From assembly GCA_022483045.1 (NCBI GenBank), contig JAKVOA010000001.1, forward strand, positions 519,750-583,749: a stretch of DNA of 64,000 nt, given 5' to 3'. Every line of letters starts with the position of its first letter. The first letter of the stretch is position 1. The notes under the pieces are model-generated. The model had not been told where the DNA came from and did no database searches. It worked only from the letters and a program-made list of their open reading frames with translations. The stretch comes from Oscillospiraceae bacterium (lineage in GTDB: Bacteria > Bacillota > Clostridia > Oscillospirales > Acutalibacteraceae). This document shows, piece by piece, positions 1 through 9,672 of this stretch. Both the position numbers and the translations under genes were made by a program.

Positions 1-1010
1 GTGCCGCGCTCGGTTCGCAGCAGCAGACCGCGCTCCTGCAGTTCGCCAAAGTTTTTGCCGCGCTTGTCGACAGAGGGCCATACGGATACCATCACTTTAA
101 TACCCATAGCGTGCAGTTCGTCAGTCATAGCGCGTACATCGGGCCAATACTTTTTGTCGAAGCACCAGGAGCCCTGGTATGGCCAGTGGAAGAAATCAAT
201 GACGATGACATCCAGCGGAATGCCCAGTTCACGGTATTTCCGCGCGACGGCGAGCACTTCTTCCTGCGAGCGGTAGCGCAGCTTGCACTGCCACAGGCCG
301 AGGATCTTTTCCGGGAACATCGGGGAACGGCCGACAACATCGGTGTAGTTTTCAATGATCTTTGCAGGGGCTTCATCTGTTGTAATCCAGTAATCTAGTT
401 CTTCTGCCTCTGTAGCGGTCCACTCTGTCAGGTTTTTGCCGAAAGAGACGGTGCCCACAGCGGGGTTGTTCCACAAAAGGCCATAGCCGAGATTTGAGAG
501 TACAAATGGAATAGAGGACTGAGAGTTTCTCTGGGCAAGCTCCAGCGTGCAGCCCTTTAGGTCCAGGTAAGGTTGCTGGTACTGCCCCATGCCAAACAGC
601 TTTTCGCCGTCGCGGCTCTCAAAGCGGGCTTTGATGGTGTAATCATTTCCGGCCAGCGGCTTCAGTTCGCGGCCCTCCAGTTTCAGGGCACGGCCCTCTT
701 TGCAGATAGTGCCGCCGTAGTTGCGGTAGTATTCGCGCAGCAGCAGAGTGTCTTCCTTAAAAAAGGAGATGACACCGGTGGAGTTCAGCACTGCCCGCAG
801 GGAGCCGCTGCGAATTTCGGCGCCGTCGGGGCTCAGGCGAATTTGTGCATCGGCAGAGCGCTTTTCCGGGTCGAGGGCGTTGCAGCGGCCGCTGAAAGCG
901 CGGTTTGCTGTGCTGCGCACGCGCAGCGCATTTTTGCCCCAGGCTTCAATGCAAAGGGTCTCGTGCTCGTGACGCCCAATCAGGCATCCGTTCTTTTGGG
1001 TAAATTCCAT
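1..1010 (-). CDS. Glycoside hydrolase family 31 (alpha-xylosidase-like), partial
   Basis: This is the N-terminal 336 residues of a GH31 enzyme; the C-terminal part, including the catalytic Asp region, lies beyond the left edge. The frame is open from the ATG at 1010, preceded by GAAGG. Residues 1 to about 200 form the galactose-mutarotase-like N domain. After that comes the start of the TIM barrel, with the family signatures VIVIDFFHWPYQGSW, FDKKYWPDVRAM and VMVSVWPSVD. The family removes alpha-linked xylose or glucose from oligosaccharides. The DFFHW variant is typical of alpha-xylosidase-type members, but the substrate cannot be settled without the missing half. It is divergent from the AraC gene, a usual layout for a sugar-induced hydrolase. 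A minus-strand TATAAT lies at 1113-1108. Confidence 0.9.
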   Translation of the reverse strand, partial: MEFTQKNGCLIGRHEHETLCIEAWGKNALRVRSTANRAFSGRCNALDPEKRSADAQIRLSPDGAEIRSGSLRAVLNSTGVISFFKEDTLLLREYYRNYGGTICKEGRALKLEGRELKPLAGNDYTIKARFESRDGEKLFGMGQYQQPYLDLKGCTLELAQRNSQSSIPFVLSNLGYGLLWNNPAVGTVSFGKNLTEWTATEAEELDYWITTDEAPAKIIENYTDVVGRSPMFPEKILGLWQCKLRYRSQEEVLAVARKYRELGIPLDVIVIDFFHWPYQGSWCFDKKYWPDVRAMTDELHAMGIKVMVSVWPSVDKRGKNFGELQERGLLLRTERG

Positions 1011-1181
1011 AGAGAAACCTTCTTTCTTTGCCATATCAGGGACTTGGCAAACAGAGTGAAAATAAAAGCATTTCTATAAAAATGCTGTACGGGTTGCTTC
1101 AATTCTTATTATAGTTGACAGTAAGCTCAAAATGCTTTAACGTATTTGATGAACACTAACACAATTTTGACAGGAGCGGTT

Positions 1182-2063
1182 ATGCAGCAAAATGATTTAA
1201 TGAGGGAATCCATTCCACATGGCGATGCACTTTTTCCCATGTCTCTGCACGAGATTGCAACAGACTGCAAACATACCGAGCGGCTGGAATGCCACTGGCA
1301 CAAAGAAATCGAAATCCTGGTTGCGACTGCGGGGCAGGCGGTGTTCCGCATCGATACCGAGTCGTTTCCGCTCAGTGCGGGCGAGGCTGTCTTTGTAAAC
1401 GGCAACCGCTTGCATTCCGCGCGGGCGGCTGAGATGGAGCCTTTCGAGTACTTTGCAGTGGTCTTTGATCTGTCGCTGCTGTCCGGTGAAGTAAATGACC
1501 GTATTAGCCAGCGGTACATTGCGCCGGTGGTAAACGGCAGCATTGCCTTTTCGGAAAAAATTACGCGTGAAGAATACGGCGGGGAAGTTTTTGGCCTGCT
1601 TTTTGCAATACGGGAAGCATACCGAAAAAAAGAGCTGCTGTATGAAATGAATATCAAAATCAAACTGATGGAGATTTGGACAATTTTGTACAGACACGCA
1701 GAAAAGGCCCAGGGACCAGCGCCCAAGGCGGAAAATTATAAAATAGAAAGCATCAAGAGAATCATGCGCTATATACAGGAACATTATCGGGAAGACATCA
1801 CGGTTTCCGGCATGGCAGAAAGGTGCGGTATGAGCGAGAGCCAATTCTGCCGCTTCTTCAGGAGCATGGCGCAGAGCTCGGCCGTACATTATATCCAGAC
1901 CTGCCGGGTAACAGAGAGCTGCCGCCTTTTGCGGACCACCGACCTGCCGGTCAGCGCAGTTGCTCTGCAGGTTGGCTTTGAAAACATCAGCTATTTCAAC
2001 CGCGTTTTTCTACGGTTTATGCACCGTTCGCCCTCGGCGTTTCGCGCGCAGGAAAATCTATAA
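1182..2063 (+). CDS. AraC family transcriptional regulator
   Basis: This 293-residue protein has an N-terminal cupin-like sensor domain (about residues 15-160, with the HWHKEIEIL motif of sugar-sensing AraC proteins) and a C-terminal double helix-turn-helix (about 195-290). The second helix-turn-helix region reads VALQVGFENISYFNRVF and ends in the usual RFMHRSPSAFR. I chose the ATG at 1182 because AGGAG sits 5 bases before it; an in-frame TTG/ATG pair at 1146/1149 lacks such a site. The gene is divergent from the GH31 gene, so it probably activates that gene in response to an oligosaccharide. The ligand is not deducible. Confidence 0.93.
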   Translation: MQQNDLMRESIPHGDALFPMSLHEIATDCKHTERLECHWHKEIEILVATAGQAVFRIDTESFPLSAGEAVFVNGNRLHSARAAEMEPFEYFAVVFDLSLLSGEVNDRISQRYIAPVVNGSIAFSEKITREEYGGEVFGLLFAIREAYRKKELLYEMNIKIKLMEIWTILYRHAEKAQGPAPKAENYKIESIKRIMRYIQEHYREDITVSGMAERCGMSESQFCRFFRSMAQSSAVHYIQTCRVTESCRLLRTTDLPVSAVALQVGFENISYFNRVFLRFMHRSPSAFRAQENL

Positions 2064-2144
2064 AGTGCTTTTGCGCCGCACGCTGTCAATCAATTTCTAT
2101 ATCATTCTGTACAATAAAATAAATACAAAAAGGAGCCAGCCGTT

Positions 2145-2912
2145 ATGAAAGCTTATGAAATCACCTTCAGCCCAACCGGTGGAACGAAAAAGGCGGCAGA
2201 TTTTCTGCTGTCGCAGTTCGCCTGCGAAAAGGAAGAAATCAACCTGCTTCCGCTGGGCACAGATTACAGCGGATATTGCTTTTCAAAAGAAGACATCTGT
2301 CTGTTTGCAGTGCCCTCTTTCGGGGGAAGAGTGCCGCAGACTGCGGCAGAGCGCATTTTAGCGATGCAAGGAAATTCAGCAAGGGCTGTCCTGCTCTGCA
2401 TCTATGGAAACCGCGCTTACGACGATACTTTGCTGGAGCTGAAAGATATTGTAAAACAGGCGGGATTTTTGCCGGTCGCGGCGGCCACGGCAGTGGCAGA
2501 GCACTCGATTATGCGGCAGTTTGCGACAGGGCGGCCGGACACGGCAGACGAAATAGAATTGAAGGACTTTTCCCAAACAATCTGGGACAAAATCAGCGCG
2601 GGGGAAACAATGCCGGAAGCAGAGGTGCCCGGCAACGAGGATTACCGAAAATACGGCGGCGTTCCCTTTAAGCCAAGCACAGATGAAAAATGCAACGCTT
2701 GCGGTATTTGTGCCCGTGAATGTCCGGTTGGCGCGATTGACAAAGACACCCTGCACAAGACCGACAAGAGCAAGTGTATTTCCTGTATGCGCTGTATACA
2801 AGTATGCCCGCAGCACGCAAGGAACCTAAACAGACTCATGCTGGACGTTGCATCGAAAAAACTGGAAAAAGCCTGTGCCGGCAGAAAAGAAAATGAGCTT
2901 TTCTTTGGCTGA
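2145..2912 (+). CDS. EFR1 family ferredoxin (flavodoxin-like plus 2x[4Fe-4S])
   Basis: This 255-residue protein starts with a flavodoxin-like fold (residues 1-165; FMN-type loop SPTGGTKKAA near the N terminus). It ends with a bacterial 2[4Fe-4S] ferredoxin domain carrying the cysteine motifs CNACGICARECP (about 184-195) and CISCMRCIQVCP (about 210-221). This domain order defines the EFR1-type ferredoxins common in gut Clostridia. The protein should move electrons in the cytoplasm, but its partner is unknown. AAAGGAG lies ahead of the ATG. The amidohydrolase follows 123 bases downstream on the same strand. Confidence 0.88.
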   Translation: MKAYEITFSPTGGTKKAADFLLSQFACEKEEINLLPLGTDYSGYCFSKEDICLFAVPSFGGRVPQTAAERILAMQGNSARAVLLCIYGNRAYDDTLLELKDIVKQAGFLPVAAATAVAEHSIMRQFATGRPDTADEIELKDFSQTIWDKISAGETMPEAEVPGNEDYRKYGGVPFKPSTDEKCNACGICARECPVGAIDKDTLHKTDKSKCISCMRCIQVCPQHARNLNRLMLDVASKKLEKACAGRKENELFFG

Positions 2913-3035
2913 TGCCGCTCTTTGAGAAAAAAGAGACCCACGTGCATTGCGGCGGCCTGCCCTGCACATAACCTTTACAGGGCCGACAAAGAGGAAAGGC
3001 CTTTTATCTATCCTATAAAAAGGAGGCAGCAAAAC

Positions 3036-4598
3036 ATGAAGACCATTTACTATCACGGCGATATCCTTACAATGGCAGAGCCGCAGCAAGCAGCAGGGGT
3101 CCTGACCGATGGAAGAAAGGTTCTTGCTGTCGGGGAGCCAAAAACTTTGCAGGCACAGGCGCCGGAAGCACACCTGTATGACCTTGGCGGCTGTACCATG
3201 ATGCCTGCTTTTATTGACGCGCACAGCCATTTTACAGAGGTTGCTACTGGAATGCTGCAAGTCTCTTTAGATGAGGCCGACAGCACCGCAGCTGTTGCGG
3301 AGAAGGTACAAAAGCATATCCGCGAAAACGGCATTCAGCCGGGTGAATGGGTGCAGGCAAAAGACTACGACCATAGCCGCATGCCTGGCGGCAAAAACCC
3401 GACACTCGCGCAGCTTGGCGCCATGGCACCTGATAATCCGCTGGTGATTCAGCACAAGTCGGGGCACTTTGGGCTTTTTAATGCAAAGGCGCTTGCCGCG
3501 GCCGGCATATCTGCAGAAACACCAAACCCAGCGGGCGGGACAATCGGCAGAGATGCTGCAGGGTTTACGGGATATCTTGAAGAAAACGCATACTTTGCGG
3601 CGGTGAAAAAGATACCGCTGCCCGGCGCGAAAACTCTGCTTTCCGTGTACCGCAGGGCACAGGAAAAGTATCTTTCGTACGGAATTACGACGATACAAGA
3701 GGGAATGCTCGTAAAAGAAATGCTTCCACTTTACCGGCTGCTTCTCTCTTCTGATCTGCTGAAAGTGGACTTGGTCGCTTACCCGGATTTAGAGACTTTT
3801 CCGATTGTAAAAGAAGAGCTCTGGAAAAATTATAAGCAGTACGACCGGCACATTAAAATCGGTGGTATCAAGATTTTTCTTGATGGTTCGCCGCAGGGAC
3901 GCACTGCCTGGATGGAAACACCATACGCTGGAGAAACGGATTACCGCGGGTACGGAACCATGACAGATGAGCAGGTAAAGGCGGCTATGCAGCTTGCTGC
4001 GCAGAATGAAGTGCAGCTTTTGGCCCACTGCAATGGCGACGCCGCGGCCGCACAGTTTCTGCGCTGCCTTGCAGAGACCGAAAAAGACTATCCGGTGCTC
4101 AAAACACTGCGCCCGGTCATGATTCATGCACAGCTTTTAAGGCCTGACCAGATGGACCAGGCGAAACAATGCGGCGCATTTGTTTCTTTCTTTGCTGCGC
4201 ATGTGTACCACTGGGGAGATGTGCATATTAAAAACTTTGGGCTCGAAAGAGCACAGCAAATCAGTGCGGCGGCGTCGGCGGTCAAGCACGGGGTCCCGTT
4301 TACCTTCCATCAGGACTCGCCTGTCATTGAGCCGGACATGCTCGAAACGGTCTGGTGTGCGGTCAACAGAAAGACAAAAGACGGCGTGCTGCTCGGGCCG
4401 GATGAATGCATCCCTGTCCTGGAGGCACTGCGGGCTGTGACGATAAACGCGGCCCGGCAGTACGGGGAAGAAGCCGAAAAGGGAAGTATAGCGCCCGGAA
4501 AGCAGGCAGACCTCATCCTTCTAAGCGAAAACCCGCTGTGCATTGCTCCCGAAAAGATTCGGGATATCAAGGTAGTAAAGACTATTAAAGCAGAATAG
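3036..4598 (+). CDS. Amidohydrolase, YtcJ/AepA-like
   Basis: This 520-residue protein belongs to amidohydrolase family 3. The TIM-barrel metal motif DAHSHF sits near residue 58, further metal-ligand histidines occur in AHCNGD and MIHAQLL, and IFLDGSPQGRTAWM near 280 is characteristic of the YtcJ branch. A small beta-sandwich built from both ends closes the fold. Members hydrolyse C-N bonds of small amides or N-formyl compounds, but most YtcJ-like proteins have no proven substrate. The reading frame is open from 2922, yet the ATG at 3036 has AAGGAGG 8 bases upstream and gives the usual family N terminus. Confidence 0.88.
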   Translation: MKTIYYHGDILTMAEPQQAAGVLTDGRKVLAVGEPKTLQAQAPEAHLYDLGGCTMMPAFIDAHSHFTEVATGMLQVSLDEADSTAAVAEKVQKHIRENGIQPGEWVQAKDYDHSRMPGGKNPTLAQLGAMAPDNPLVIQHKSGHFGLFNAKALAAAGISAETPNPAGGTIGRDAAGFTGYLEENAYFAAVKKIPLPGAKTLLSVYRRAQEKYLSYGITTIQEGMLVKEMLPLYRLLLSSDLLKVDLVAYPDLETFPIVKEELWKNYKQYDRHIKIGGIKIFLDGSPQGRTAWMETPYAGETDYRGYGTMTDEQVKAAMQLAAQNEVQLLAHCNGDAAAAQFLRCLAETEKDYPVLKTLRPVMIHAQLLRPDQMDQAKQCGAFVSFFAAHVYHWGDVHIKNFGLERAQQISAAASAVKHGVPFTFHQDSPVIEPDMLETVWCAVNRKTKDGVLLGPDECIPVLEALRAVTINAARQYGEEAEKGSIAPGKQADLILLSENPLCIAPEKIRDIKVVKTIKAE

Positions 4599-4601
4599 TG
4601 C

Positions 4602-4664
4602 GCAGCTACAAAAATCCTCGGAAACCGGCACGTGTGGCTTTCGGGGATTTTTGTAGCTGCTGCG
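4602..4664 (+). terminator. Hairpin after the amidohydrolase gene
   Basis: Nineteen bases at 4602-4620 pair with 4642-4660, with few mismatches. The T-run lies inside the right arm rather than after it, so this could terminate in both directions or be an mRNA-stabilising stem. Confidence 0.6.
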
Positions 4665-4746
4665 CCGGCGTGGGGGCAGAGATGGGCCGCTTTCGCGGAT
4701 TTTTTGAAAAAGATTCTGTTAAACTGAAAAAAATCTTGAAAAGCAC

Positions 4747-4775
4747 TTGACAAGGGTGCTGTATGATTGTATTAT
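4747..4775 (+). promoter_or_regulatory. Sigma-A promoter of the GntR-ABC operon
   Basis: TTGACA at 4747-4752 and TATTAT at 4770-4775 are spaced by exactly 17 bases, 43 bases before the start codon. Confidence 0.8.
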
Positions 4776-4795
4776 TGTACTAAGTTATTAATACA
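4776..4795 (+). promoter_or_regulatory. Probable GntR (YtrA-type) operator
   Basis: The 20-mer TGTACTAAGTTATTAATACA is an imperfect palindrome (7 of 10 positions symmetric). It starts right after the -10 box, over the likely transcription start. Autorepression by the first gene of the operon is inferred from this position. Confidence 0.55.
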
Positions 4796-4817
4796 GTGAT
4801 ACAAAGGAGGAAGTCTG

Positions 4818-5195
4818 ATGGCATGGCAGTTTTCATCTGACAGACCTATTTATACACAGCTGACCGACCAGGTCAAGCTGCGCATTGTTTCCGGCCGCTA
4901 CCCGGCCGGCAGCAAGCTGCCCAGTGTGCGTGACCTGGCAGCAGAGGCTTCGGTAAATCCCAATACAATGCAGCGCGCTTTGGCGCAGCTTGAGACCGAG
5001 GGCCTTATCTTTTCACAGCGGACCAACGGCCGCTTTGTGACGCAGAGGGAGGATACCATTATGAACCTGAAAGAAAACCTGGCAAAGGAAGTTGTACGCG
5101 AATTCCTACAGAAAATGGAAAGCCTCGGCTTTACCCAGGCGGCGGCCGCGCAGCTGGTACAGGAAACAAAACCAAGAGAAGAGGAGGCATCTTGA
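4818..5195 (+). CDS. GntR family regulator, YtrA subfamily
   Basis: This 125-residue protein has a winged helix-turn-helix at residues 10-75 (IYTQLTDQVKLRIVSGRYPAG, then SVRDLAAEASVNPNTMQRAL). A short C-terminal helical tail replaces a ligand-binding domain, and that length is diagnostic of the YtrA group. AAGGAGG lies 8 bases before the ATG. Its stop overlaps the ATG of the ABC ATPase (TGATG), so the two are translationally coupled. YtrA-type repressors usually control their own ABC transporter and often respond to cell-wall antibiotics; a palindrome just after the promoter fits autorepression. Confidence 0.92.
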   Translation: MAWQFSSDRPIYTQLTDQVKLRIVSGRYPAGSKLPSVRDLAAEASVNPNTMQRALAQLETEGLIFSQRTNGRFVTQREDTIMNLKENLAKEVVREFLQKMESLGFTQAAAAQLVQETKPREEEAS

Positions 5196-5893
5196 TGGAA
5201 CCTATTTTACAGTGCAGCGGTCTGTGCAAAAACTACGGGGGAAAGCAGGCTCTGCATGATGTCAACTTAAAAATTGAACGCGGCCGCATTGTGGGCCTTT
5301 TGGGGCCGAACGGTAGCGGAAAGAGCACCCTGATCAAACTTTGCAGCGGGCTTTTGACTCCCACCGCCGGTAGCCTGACCATTGACGGCACAGCTCCCGG
5401 CGTCGAAACAAAAAGAGCTGTTTCTTACCTGCCAGAGCGCAGCTACCTGGGTGATTGGATGCGGGTAAACGACCTGCTTTCCATGTTTTCTGATTTTTAC
5501 GCCGACTTTGACTTGAGCAAGGCACTGGATATGCTGCAGCGGCTGAGCATCAGTCTTTCCAGCCCGCTGCGCACCATGAGCAAGGGCACACGCGAAAAGG
5601 TACAGCTGATTTTGGTGATGAGCCGCAATGCCGAGCTTTATCTGCTGGATGAGCCGATTGGCGGCGTAGACCCCGCGGCCCGCGATTACATTTTAAATAC
5701 CATTATCAATAACTACAGTGAGAACGCCACAGTAATCCTCAGTACACACCTGATCGCCGACGTGGAGAAGATTTTGGACGAAGTGATTTTCCTGCGCGAG
5801 GGCAGCGTGCTGCTGCACACCCCTGCGGATGAACTGCGCGAACACGAGGGGAAGAGCGTGGATGCTTGCTTCCGGGAGGTATTCAAATGCTGA
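5195..5893 (+). CDS. ABC transporter ATP-binding protein
   Basis: This 232-residue nucleotide-binding subunit has Walker A GPNGSGKST (about 37-45), a degenerate signature loop around TMSKGTREKVQL, Walker B LYLLDEPIGGVDP and the switch histidine in LSTHL. The ATG at 5195 overlaps the regulator's stop; an in-frame TTG lies one codon earlier. The C terminus overlaps the permease start by 7 bases. It should power the membrane protein encoded next. The YtrB/BcrA-like group includes exporters for peptide antibiotics, but the substrate here is unknown. Confidence 0.93.
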   Translation: MEPILQCSGLCKNYGGKQALHDVNLKIERGRIVGLLGPNGSGKSTLIKLCSGLLTPTAGSLTIDGTAPGVETKRAVSYLPERSYLGDWMRVNDLLSMFSDFYADFDLSKALDMLQRLSISLSSPLRTMSKGTREKVQLILVMSRNAELYLLDEPIGGVDPAARDYILNTIINNYSENATVILSTHLIADVEKILDEVIFLREGSVLLHTPADELREHEGKSVDACFREVFKC

Positions 5894-6693
5894 CAAAACT
5901 GATTCGCTATGATTTTCGTTCAACAGGGCGTGCCTTTGGGCCGATGTACCTGGTCGTTTTGGTACTGTCTGTGCTGTATGCGGTTTTTAGCTGTGTTCCC
6001 CGCGTCAGCTTTATCCCGCTGAAAGTCCTTTTTGAAATTATTCTTGTGCTGTATACGCTGGCCCTGATTGCGCTGTTTTTGTTGACCATGGTCTTTTGCA
6101 TTAAGTATTTTTACGATAATCTGTTTCGGGACGAGGGCTACCTGATGCATACTCTGCCGGTCACGCCGGCACAGCTGCTCTGGAGCAAGATTATCACCGG
6201 CGGCGTGTGGACCTTGGCTTCCTGCGTGGTCGCTTATGGCAGCCTTTATATTTCAAATTTACTACAGACCCGCAGAAGCGACTTCCTGCAGAGCATTTGG
6301 CATACACTTTCCCAGACAGGGCAGCACCCGGATTACATCTGGGCCATCCTTTTGGCACTGTTGGATTTGATTGCCGGGCTGATTTTTGCAGAGCTGATTT
6401 TCTACACTTCCATGAGTGTTGGCAGCCTAGTGCAGAAACATCACCGCATGGTTTCTATTTTTGTGCTGATTGGTTTCATGGTTGTGCACACGATTATCAT
6501 CACCATAATTTACGAACTTTGCAGCACATCGCCGTTTCGAGCTTTTATCGAAAACAACCTGCGTATCAATGTAAATGCTGTACAGGGTGCAGATGTACTG
6601 CTCGGCGGTATTTTGGCGTATTTTGTTGTGTTCAATATCATCAATTTTGCCATCACCAATGTAATTATGAAAAAGCACCTGAATCTTCAGTGA
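5887..6693 (+). CDS. ABC-2 type permease
   Basis: This 268-residue integral membrane protein has about six hydrophobic helices (for example near residues 20-40, 55-80, 110-130, 155-180, 195-215 and 240-260). The first helix pair is followed by the loop FRDEGYLMHTLPVTPAQLLWSK, which is usual in permeases partnered with YtrA-linked ATPases. The ATG at 5887 has GGGAGG upstream and lies inside the end of the ATPase gene, so translation is coupled. With the preceding gene it should form a homodimeric-type exporter or envelope-stress transporter. Confidence 0.88.
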   Translation: MLTKLIRYDFRSTGRAFGPMYLVVLVLSVLYAVFSCVPRVSFIPLKVLFEIILVLYTLALIALFLLTMVFCIKYFYDNLFRDEGYLMHTLPVTPAQLLWSKIITGGVWTLASCVVAYGSLYISNLLQTRRSDFLQSIWHTLSQTGQHPDYIWAILLALLDLIAGLIFAELIFYTSMSVGSLVQKHHRMVSIFVLIGFMVVHTIIITIIYELCSTSPFRAFIENNLRINVNAVQGADVLLGGILAYFVVFNIINFAITNVIMKKHLNLQ

Positions 6694-6710
6694 ATGTACG
6701 GCAAGACTTT

Positions 6711-6740
6711 TTAGCACTCAATTCAATAGAGTGCTAAAAT
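6711..6740 (+). promoter_or_regulatory. CIRCE element over the clpB promoter
   Basis: TTAGCACTC at 6711-6719, a 9-base spacer and GAGTGCTAA at 6729-6737 match the HrcA-binding CIRCE consensus at every arm position. An extended -10 (TGC then TAAAAT, 6735-6740) overlaps the right arm, so HrcA binding should block the promoter. HrcA itself is not in this window. Confidence 0.95.
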
Positions 6741-6813
6741 TAAATATTTAGACATTATTTATTCACACAGCATTCATATACTCTGGATATACTAGCGTCT
6801 GTAAGGCTTAGGG

Positions 6814-6857
6814 AAGTCCCCGCAGCGGGACTTTACCGGCGCCGACAGGCGCTTTTC
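6814..6857 (+). other. Two small hairpins in the clpB leader
   Basis: AAGTCCC at 6814-6820 pairs with GGGACTT at 6827-6833. GCGCC at 6839-6843 pairs with GGCGC at 6848-6852 and is followed by TTTTCTTT. The second resembles a weak intrinsic terminator placed about 40 bases before the clpB start. A role as attenuator or heat-sensitive structure is conjecture. Confidence 0.45.
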
Positions 6858-6895
6858 TTTGCTGCTTCAGTTTTATTGAAGGAGTGTGAAGTACG

Positions 6896-9517
6896 ATGAA
6901 TGCACAAAATTTTACACAGAAATCTTTGGATGCTGTTCAGCGCGCGCAAAGCCTTGCGCTGTCGCATGAAAACATTCAGATAGAGCAGCTGCATCTGCTC
7001 AGTGCCCTGCTTACGCAGGAAAATGGCTTGATTCCGCAGCTGCTGAAAAAAATGAACATAGACCCGCAGGCTTTTTCCAGCGCGGTTGACAGTGAAATCG
7101 CGAAAATGCCCGCTGTTTCCGGTCCGGGGCGGGAACCCGGCAAAATCTATATTGCACAGGACGTTGACACTGCCCTGACTGAGGCCGAGGCCGCTGCCAA
7201 ACGGATGAAGGACGAGTATGTTTCGGTAGAGCACCTGTTTATCGGCCTGCTGCGCAAAGCAAACAGCACCTTGAAAGAACTTTTCCGTACCTATGGCATT
7301 ACCGAAAGCAAGTTTTTAGAGGCGCTTTCCAATGTGCGCGGCAATACCCGCGTGACCAGTGACAGCCCAGAGGAGACCTACGCTGCTCTTTCCAAGTATG
7401 CAACCGATTTGGTGCAGGCAGCGCGCGATCAAAAGCTGGACCCGGTCATTGGCCGCGACACGGAAATCCGCGACGTGATCCGTATCCTTTCCCGCAAGAC
7501 CAAAAACAACCCGGTCCTGATCGGCGAGCCTGGCGTTGGCAAGACCGCTATTGCGGAGGGCTTGGCTCAGCGTATCCTGCGGGGAGATGTACCAAATAAT
7601 CTGAAAGACCACAAGCTCTATTCGCTGGATATGGGCGCTTTGGTCGCGGGCGCAAAGTACCGCGGCGAGTTTGAGGAGCGCTTCAAGGCAGTGCTCAACG
7701 AAGTTAAAAAATCCGAGGGCCGCGTCATTCTGTTTATCGATGAATTGCACACCATTGTGGGTGCGGGCAAGACTGAGGGCAGCATGGACGCCGGCAACCT
7801 GCTCAAGCCAATGCTTGCGCGGGGCGAGCTGCACTGCATTGGTGCGACAACCCTGAATGAATACCGGGAATACATTGAAAAAGACGCCGCACTGGAGCGC
7901 CGCTTCCAGCCGGTCATGGTAGATGAGCCATCTGTAGAGGACACTGTTTCTATCCTGCGCGGTTTAAAGCAGCGCTATGAAGTATTCCACGGCGTTAAAA
8001 TTACCGACCAGGCGCTGATTGCCGCCGCGACCCTTTCCAACCGCTATATTACCGACCGCTTTTTGCCGGATAAGGCCATTGACCTAGTCGATGAGGCCTG
8101 TGCTACTGTGCGTACCGAAATTGACTCTATGCCGACAGAGCTGGATGACGTTTCGCGTAAAATCATGCAGTTAGAAATCGAAGAGGCTGCCCTGAAAAAG
8201 GAGGACGACCGCTTGAGTCAGCAGCATTTGGTCAGCCTGCAGAAAGAGCTGGCCGAGCTGCGAGAGCGCTTTAAGGCGATGAAAGCCCAGTGGGACAACG
8301 AAAAGAAAGATATCGAAAAGGTGCAGAGCCTGCGCTCACAAATTGAGCAGTGCAATGCCGCCATTGAGGAGGCCCACCGCAACTATGACCTGGAAAAAGC
8401 GGCGGAACTGCAGTACGGCAAGCTGCCGCAGCTGAAAAAAGAGCTTGAGGCCCAGGAAAAAATTGCGGACAAAGGTGACCACCAGCTGCTGCGTGACCGC
8501 GTGGACGAAGACGAAATTGCCCGTATTGTTGGGCGCTGGACGGGTATCCCGGTCAGCCGCCTGATGGAGGGCGAGCGTGAAAAGCTGCTGCGCCTGCCGG
8601 AAACGCTGCATCAGCGCGTCATTGGGCAGGACGAGGCAGTTGAAAAAGTCAGCGACGCCATTCTGCGTTCACGTGCGGGTATTCAGGACCCCAACCGACC
8701 GATTGGTTCGTTTCTGTTCCTTGGTCCTACCGGCGTAGGCAAGACCGAACTTGCCAAAGCTTTGGCACAGGCACTGTTTGACGACGAGCGCAACCTGGTG
8801 CGCATTGATATGTCAGAGTACATGGAAAAGTACAGCGTGTCCCGTTTAATCGGGGCGCCTCCGGGGTACGTTGGCTATGAAGAGGGAGGCCAGCTCACCG
8901 AGGCTGTGCGCCGCAAGCCCTACAGCGTGGTGCTGTTTGATGAAGTGGAAAAAGCCCACCCGGATGTTTTCAATATCCTGCTGCAGGTACTGGATGATGG
9001 CCGCATTACCGACAGCCAGGGCCGCACGGTTGATTTTAAAAACACCATCCTTATTTTAACTTCAAACCTTGGTTCTCAGCAGATTTTGGAGGGTATCCAG
9101 CCGGACGGCAGCATTAGCGAAGAGGCCCGCAAAGAAGTGCACGGCCTGCTGCGCCGCCAGTTCCGCCCAGAATTCCTCAACCGCCTGGATGAAATTGTAT
9201 TTTATAAGCCGCTGAAGAAAGACGAAATCAACAAAATCGTCGGCTTGCAGATAGAGGCTCTGCGCCACCGCCTGCAGGAAAAAGAACTGGATGTGCGCCT
9301 GACTGACGCCGCCCGCACCTATGTTGTTGATCAGGGTTATGACCCTGTGTACGGTGCACGCCCGCTCAAGCGCTTTATCCAGTCGAAAGTGGAAACGCTC
9401 TTGGCGAAAAAAATTATAGAGGGCGACTTTGCGCCGCGCTCTACCATTGTGGTCGATTACGATGGCCATGAGCTGACCGCTAGTGCAGAACCAAATGCCG
9501 AAATTGTCTCTGGCTGA
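6896..9517 (+). CDS. clpB: Chaperone ClpB (disaggregase)
   Basis: This 873-residue Hsp100 ATPase matches the full length of ClpB. It has the Clp N domain (1-145), a first AAA+ module with Walker A GEPGVGKT near 210, the coiled-coil M domain (about 405-520, charged and heptad-rich) and a second AAA+ module with GPTGVGKT near 610. The C-terminal D2-small domain reads [15 protein letters not shown]. The M domain separates it from ClpA and ClpC. With DnaK it would rescue aggregated proteins in the cytoplasm. AAGGAG lies 11 bases before the ATG. The gene stands alone behind a CIRCE operator and is followed by a strong terminator, so it is a heat-shock gene under HrcA. Confidence 0.97.
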   Translation: MNAQNFTQKSLDAVQRAQSLALSHENIQIEQLHLLSALLTQENGLIPQLLKKMNIDPQAFSSAVDSEIAKMPAVSGPGREPGKIYIAQDVDTALTEAEAAAKRMKDEYVSVEHLFIGLLRKANSTLKELFRTYGITESKFLEALSNVRGNTRVTSDSPEETYAALSKYATDLVQAARDQKLDPVIGRDTEIRDVIRILSRKTKNNPVLIGEPGVGKTAIAEGLAQRILRGDVPNNLKDHKLYSLDMGALVAGAKYRGEFEERFKAVLNEVKKSEGRVILFIDELHTIVGAGKTEGSMDAGNLLKPMLARGELHCIGATTLNEYREYIEKDAALERRFQPVMVDEPSVEDTVSILRGLKQRYEVFHGVKITDQALIAAATLSNRYITDRFLPDKAIDLVDEACATVRTEIDSMPTELDDVSRKIMQLEIEEAALKKEDDRLSQQHLVSLQKELAELRERFKAMKAQWDNEKKDIEKVQSLRSQIEQCNAAIEEAHRNYDLEKAAELQYGKLPQLKKELEAQEKIADKGDHQLLRDRVDEDEIARIVGRWTGIPVSRLMEGEREKLLRLPETLHQRVIGQDEAVEKVSDAILRSRAGIQDPNRPIGSFLFLGPTGVGKTELAKALAQALFDDERNLVRIDMSEYMEKYSVSRLIGAPPGYVGYEEGGQLTEAVRRKPYSVVLFDEVEKAHPDVFNILLQVLDDGRITDSQGRTVDFKNTILILTSNLGSQQILEGIQPDGSISEEARKEVHGLLRRQFRPEFLNRLDEIVFYKPLKKDEINKIVGLQIEALRHRLQEKELDVRLTDAARTYVVDQGYDPVYGARPLKRFIQSKVETLLAKKIIEGDFAPRSTIVVDYDGHELTASAEPNAEIVSG

Positions 9518-9523
9518 TTTTTT

Positions 9524-9556
9524 GGGCCGCCGCAGGTTTTCTGCGGCGGCCCATTT
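9524..9556 (+). terminator. Terminator of clpB
   Basis: A perfect 12-bp GC-rich stem joins 9524-9535 and 9541-9552 with a short T-rich loop, 7 bases after the clpB stop; a short T-containing tail follows. Confidence 0.88.
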
Positions 9557-9588
9557 CTGTAAATGCCGATGTTTCTGCAATAGAAAGA

Positions 9589-9616
9589 TTGACAAACTCT
9601 AAAAAATGGGTATCCT
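9589..9616 (+). promoter_or_regulatory. Promoter of the second ABC operon
   Basis: TTGACA at 9589-9594 and TATCCT at 9611-9616 are separated by 16 bases, upstream of the ATPase gene at 9673. Confidence 0.6.
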
Positions 9617-9672
9617 TAAAGCAATAGAAGATTTTTGCACACAGCAGCGGCTGGAGGGCTATACGACTTAAG

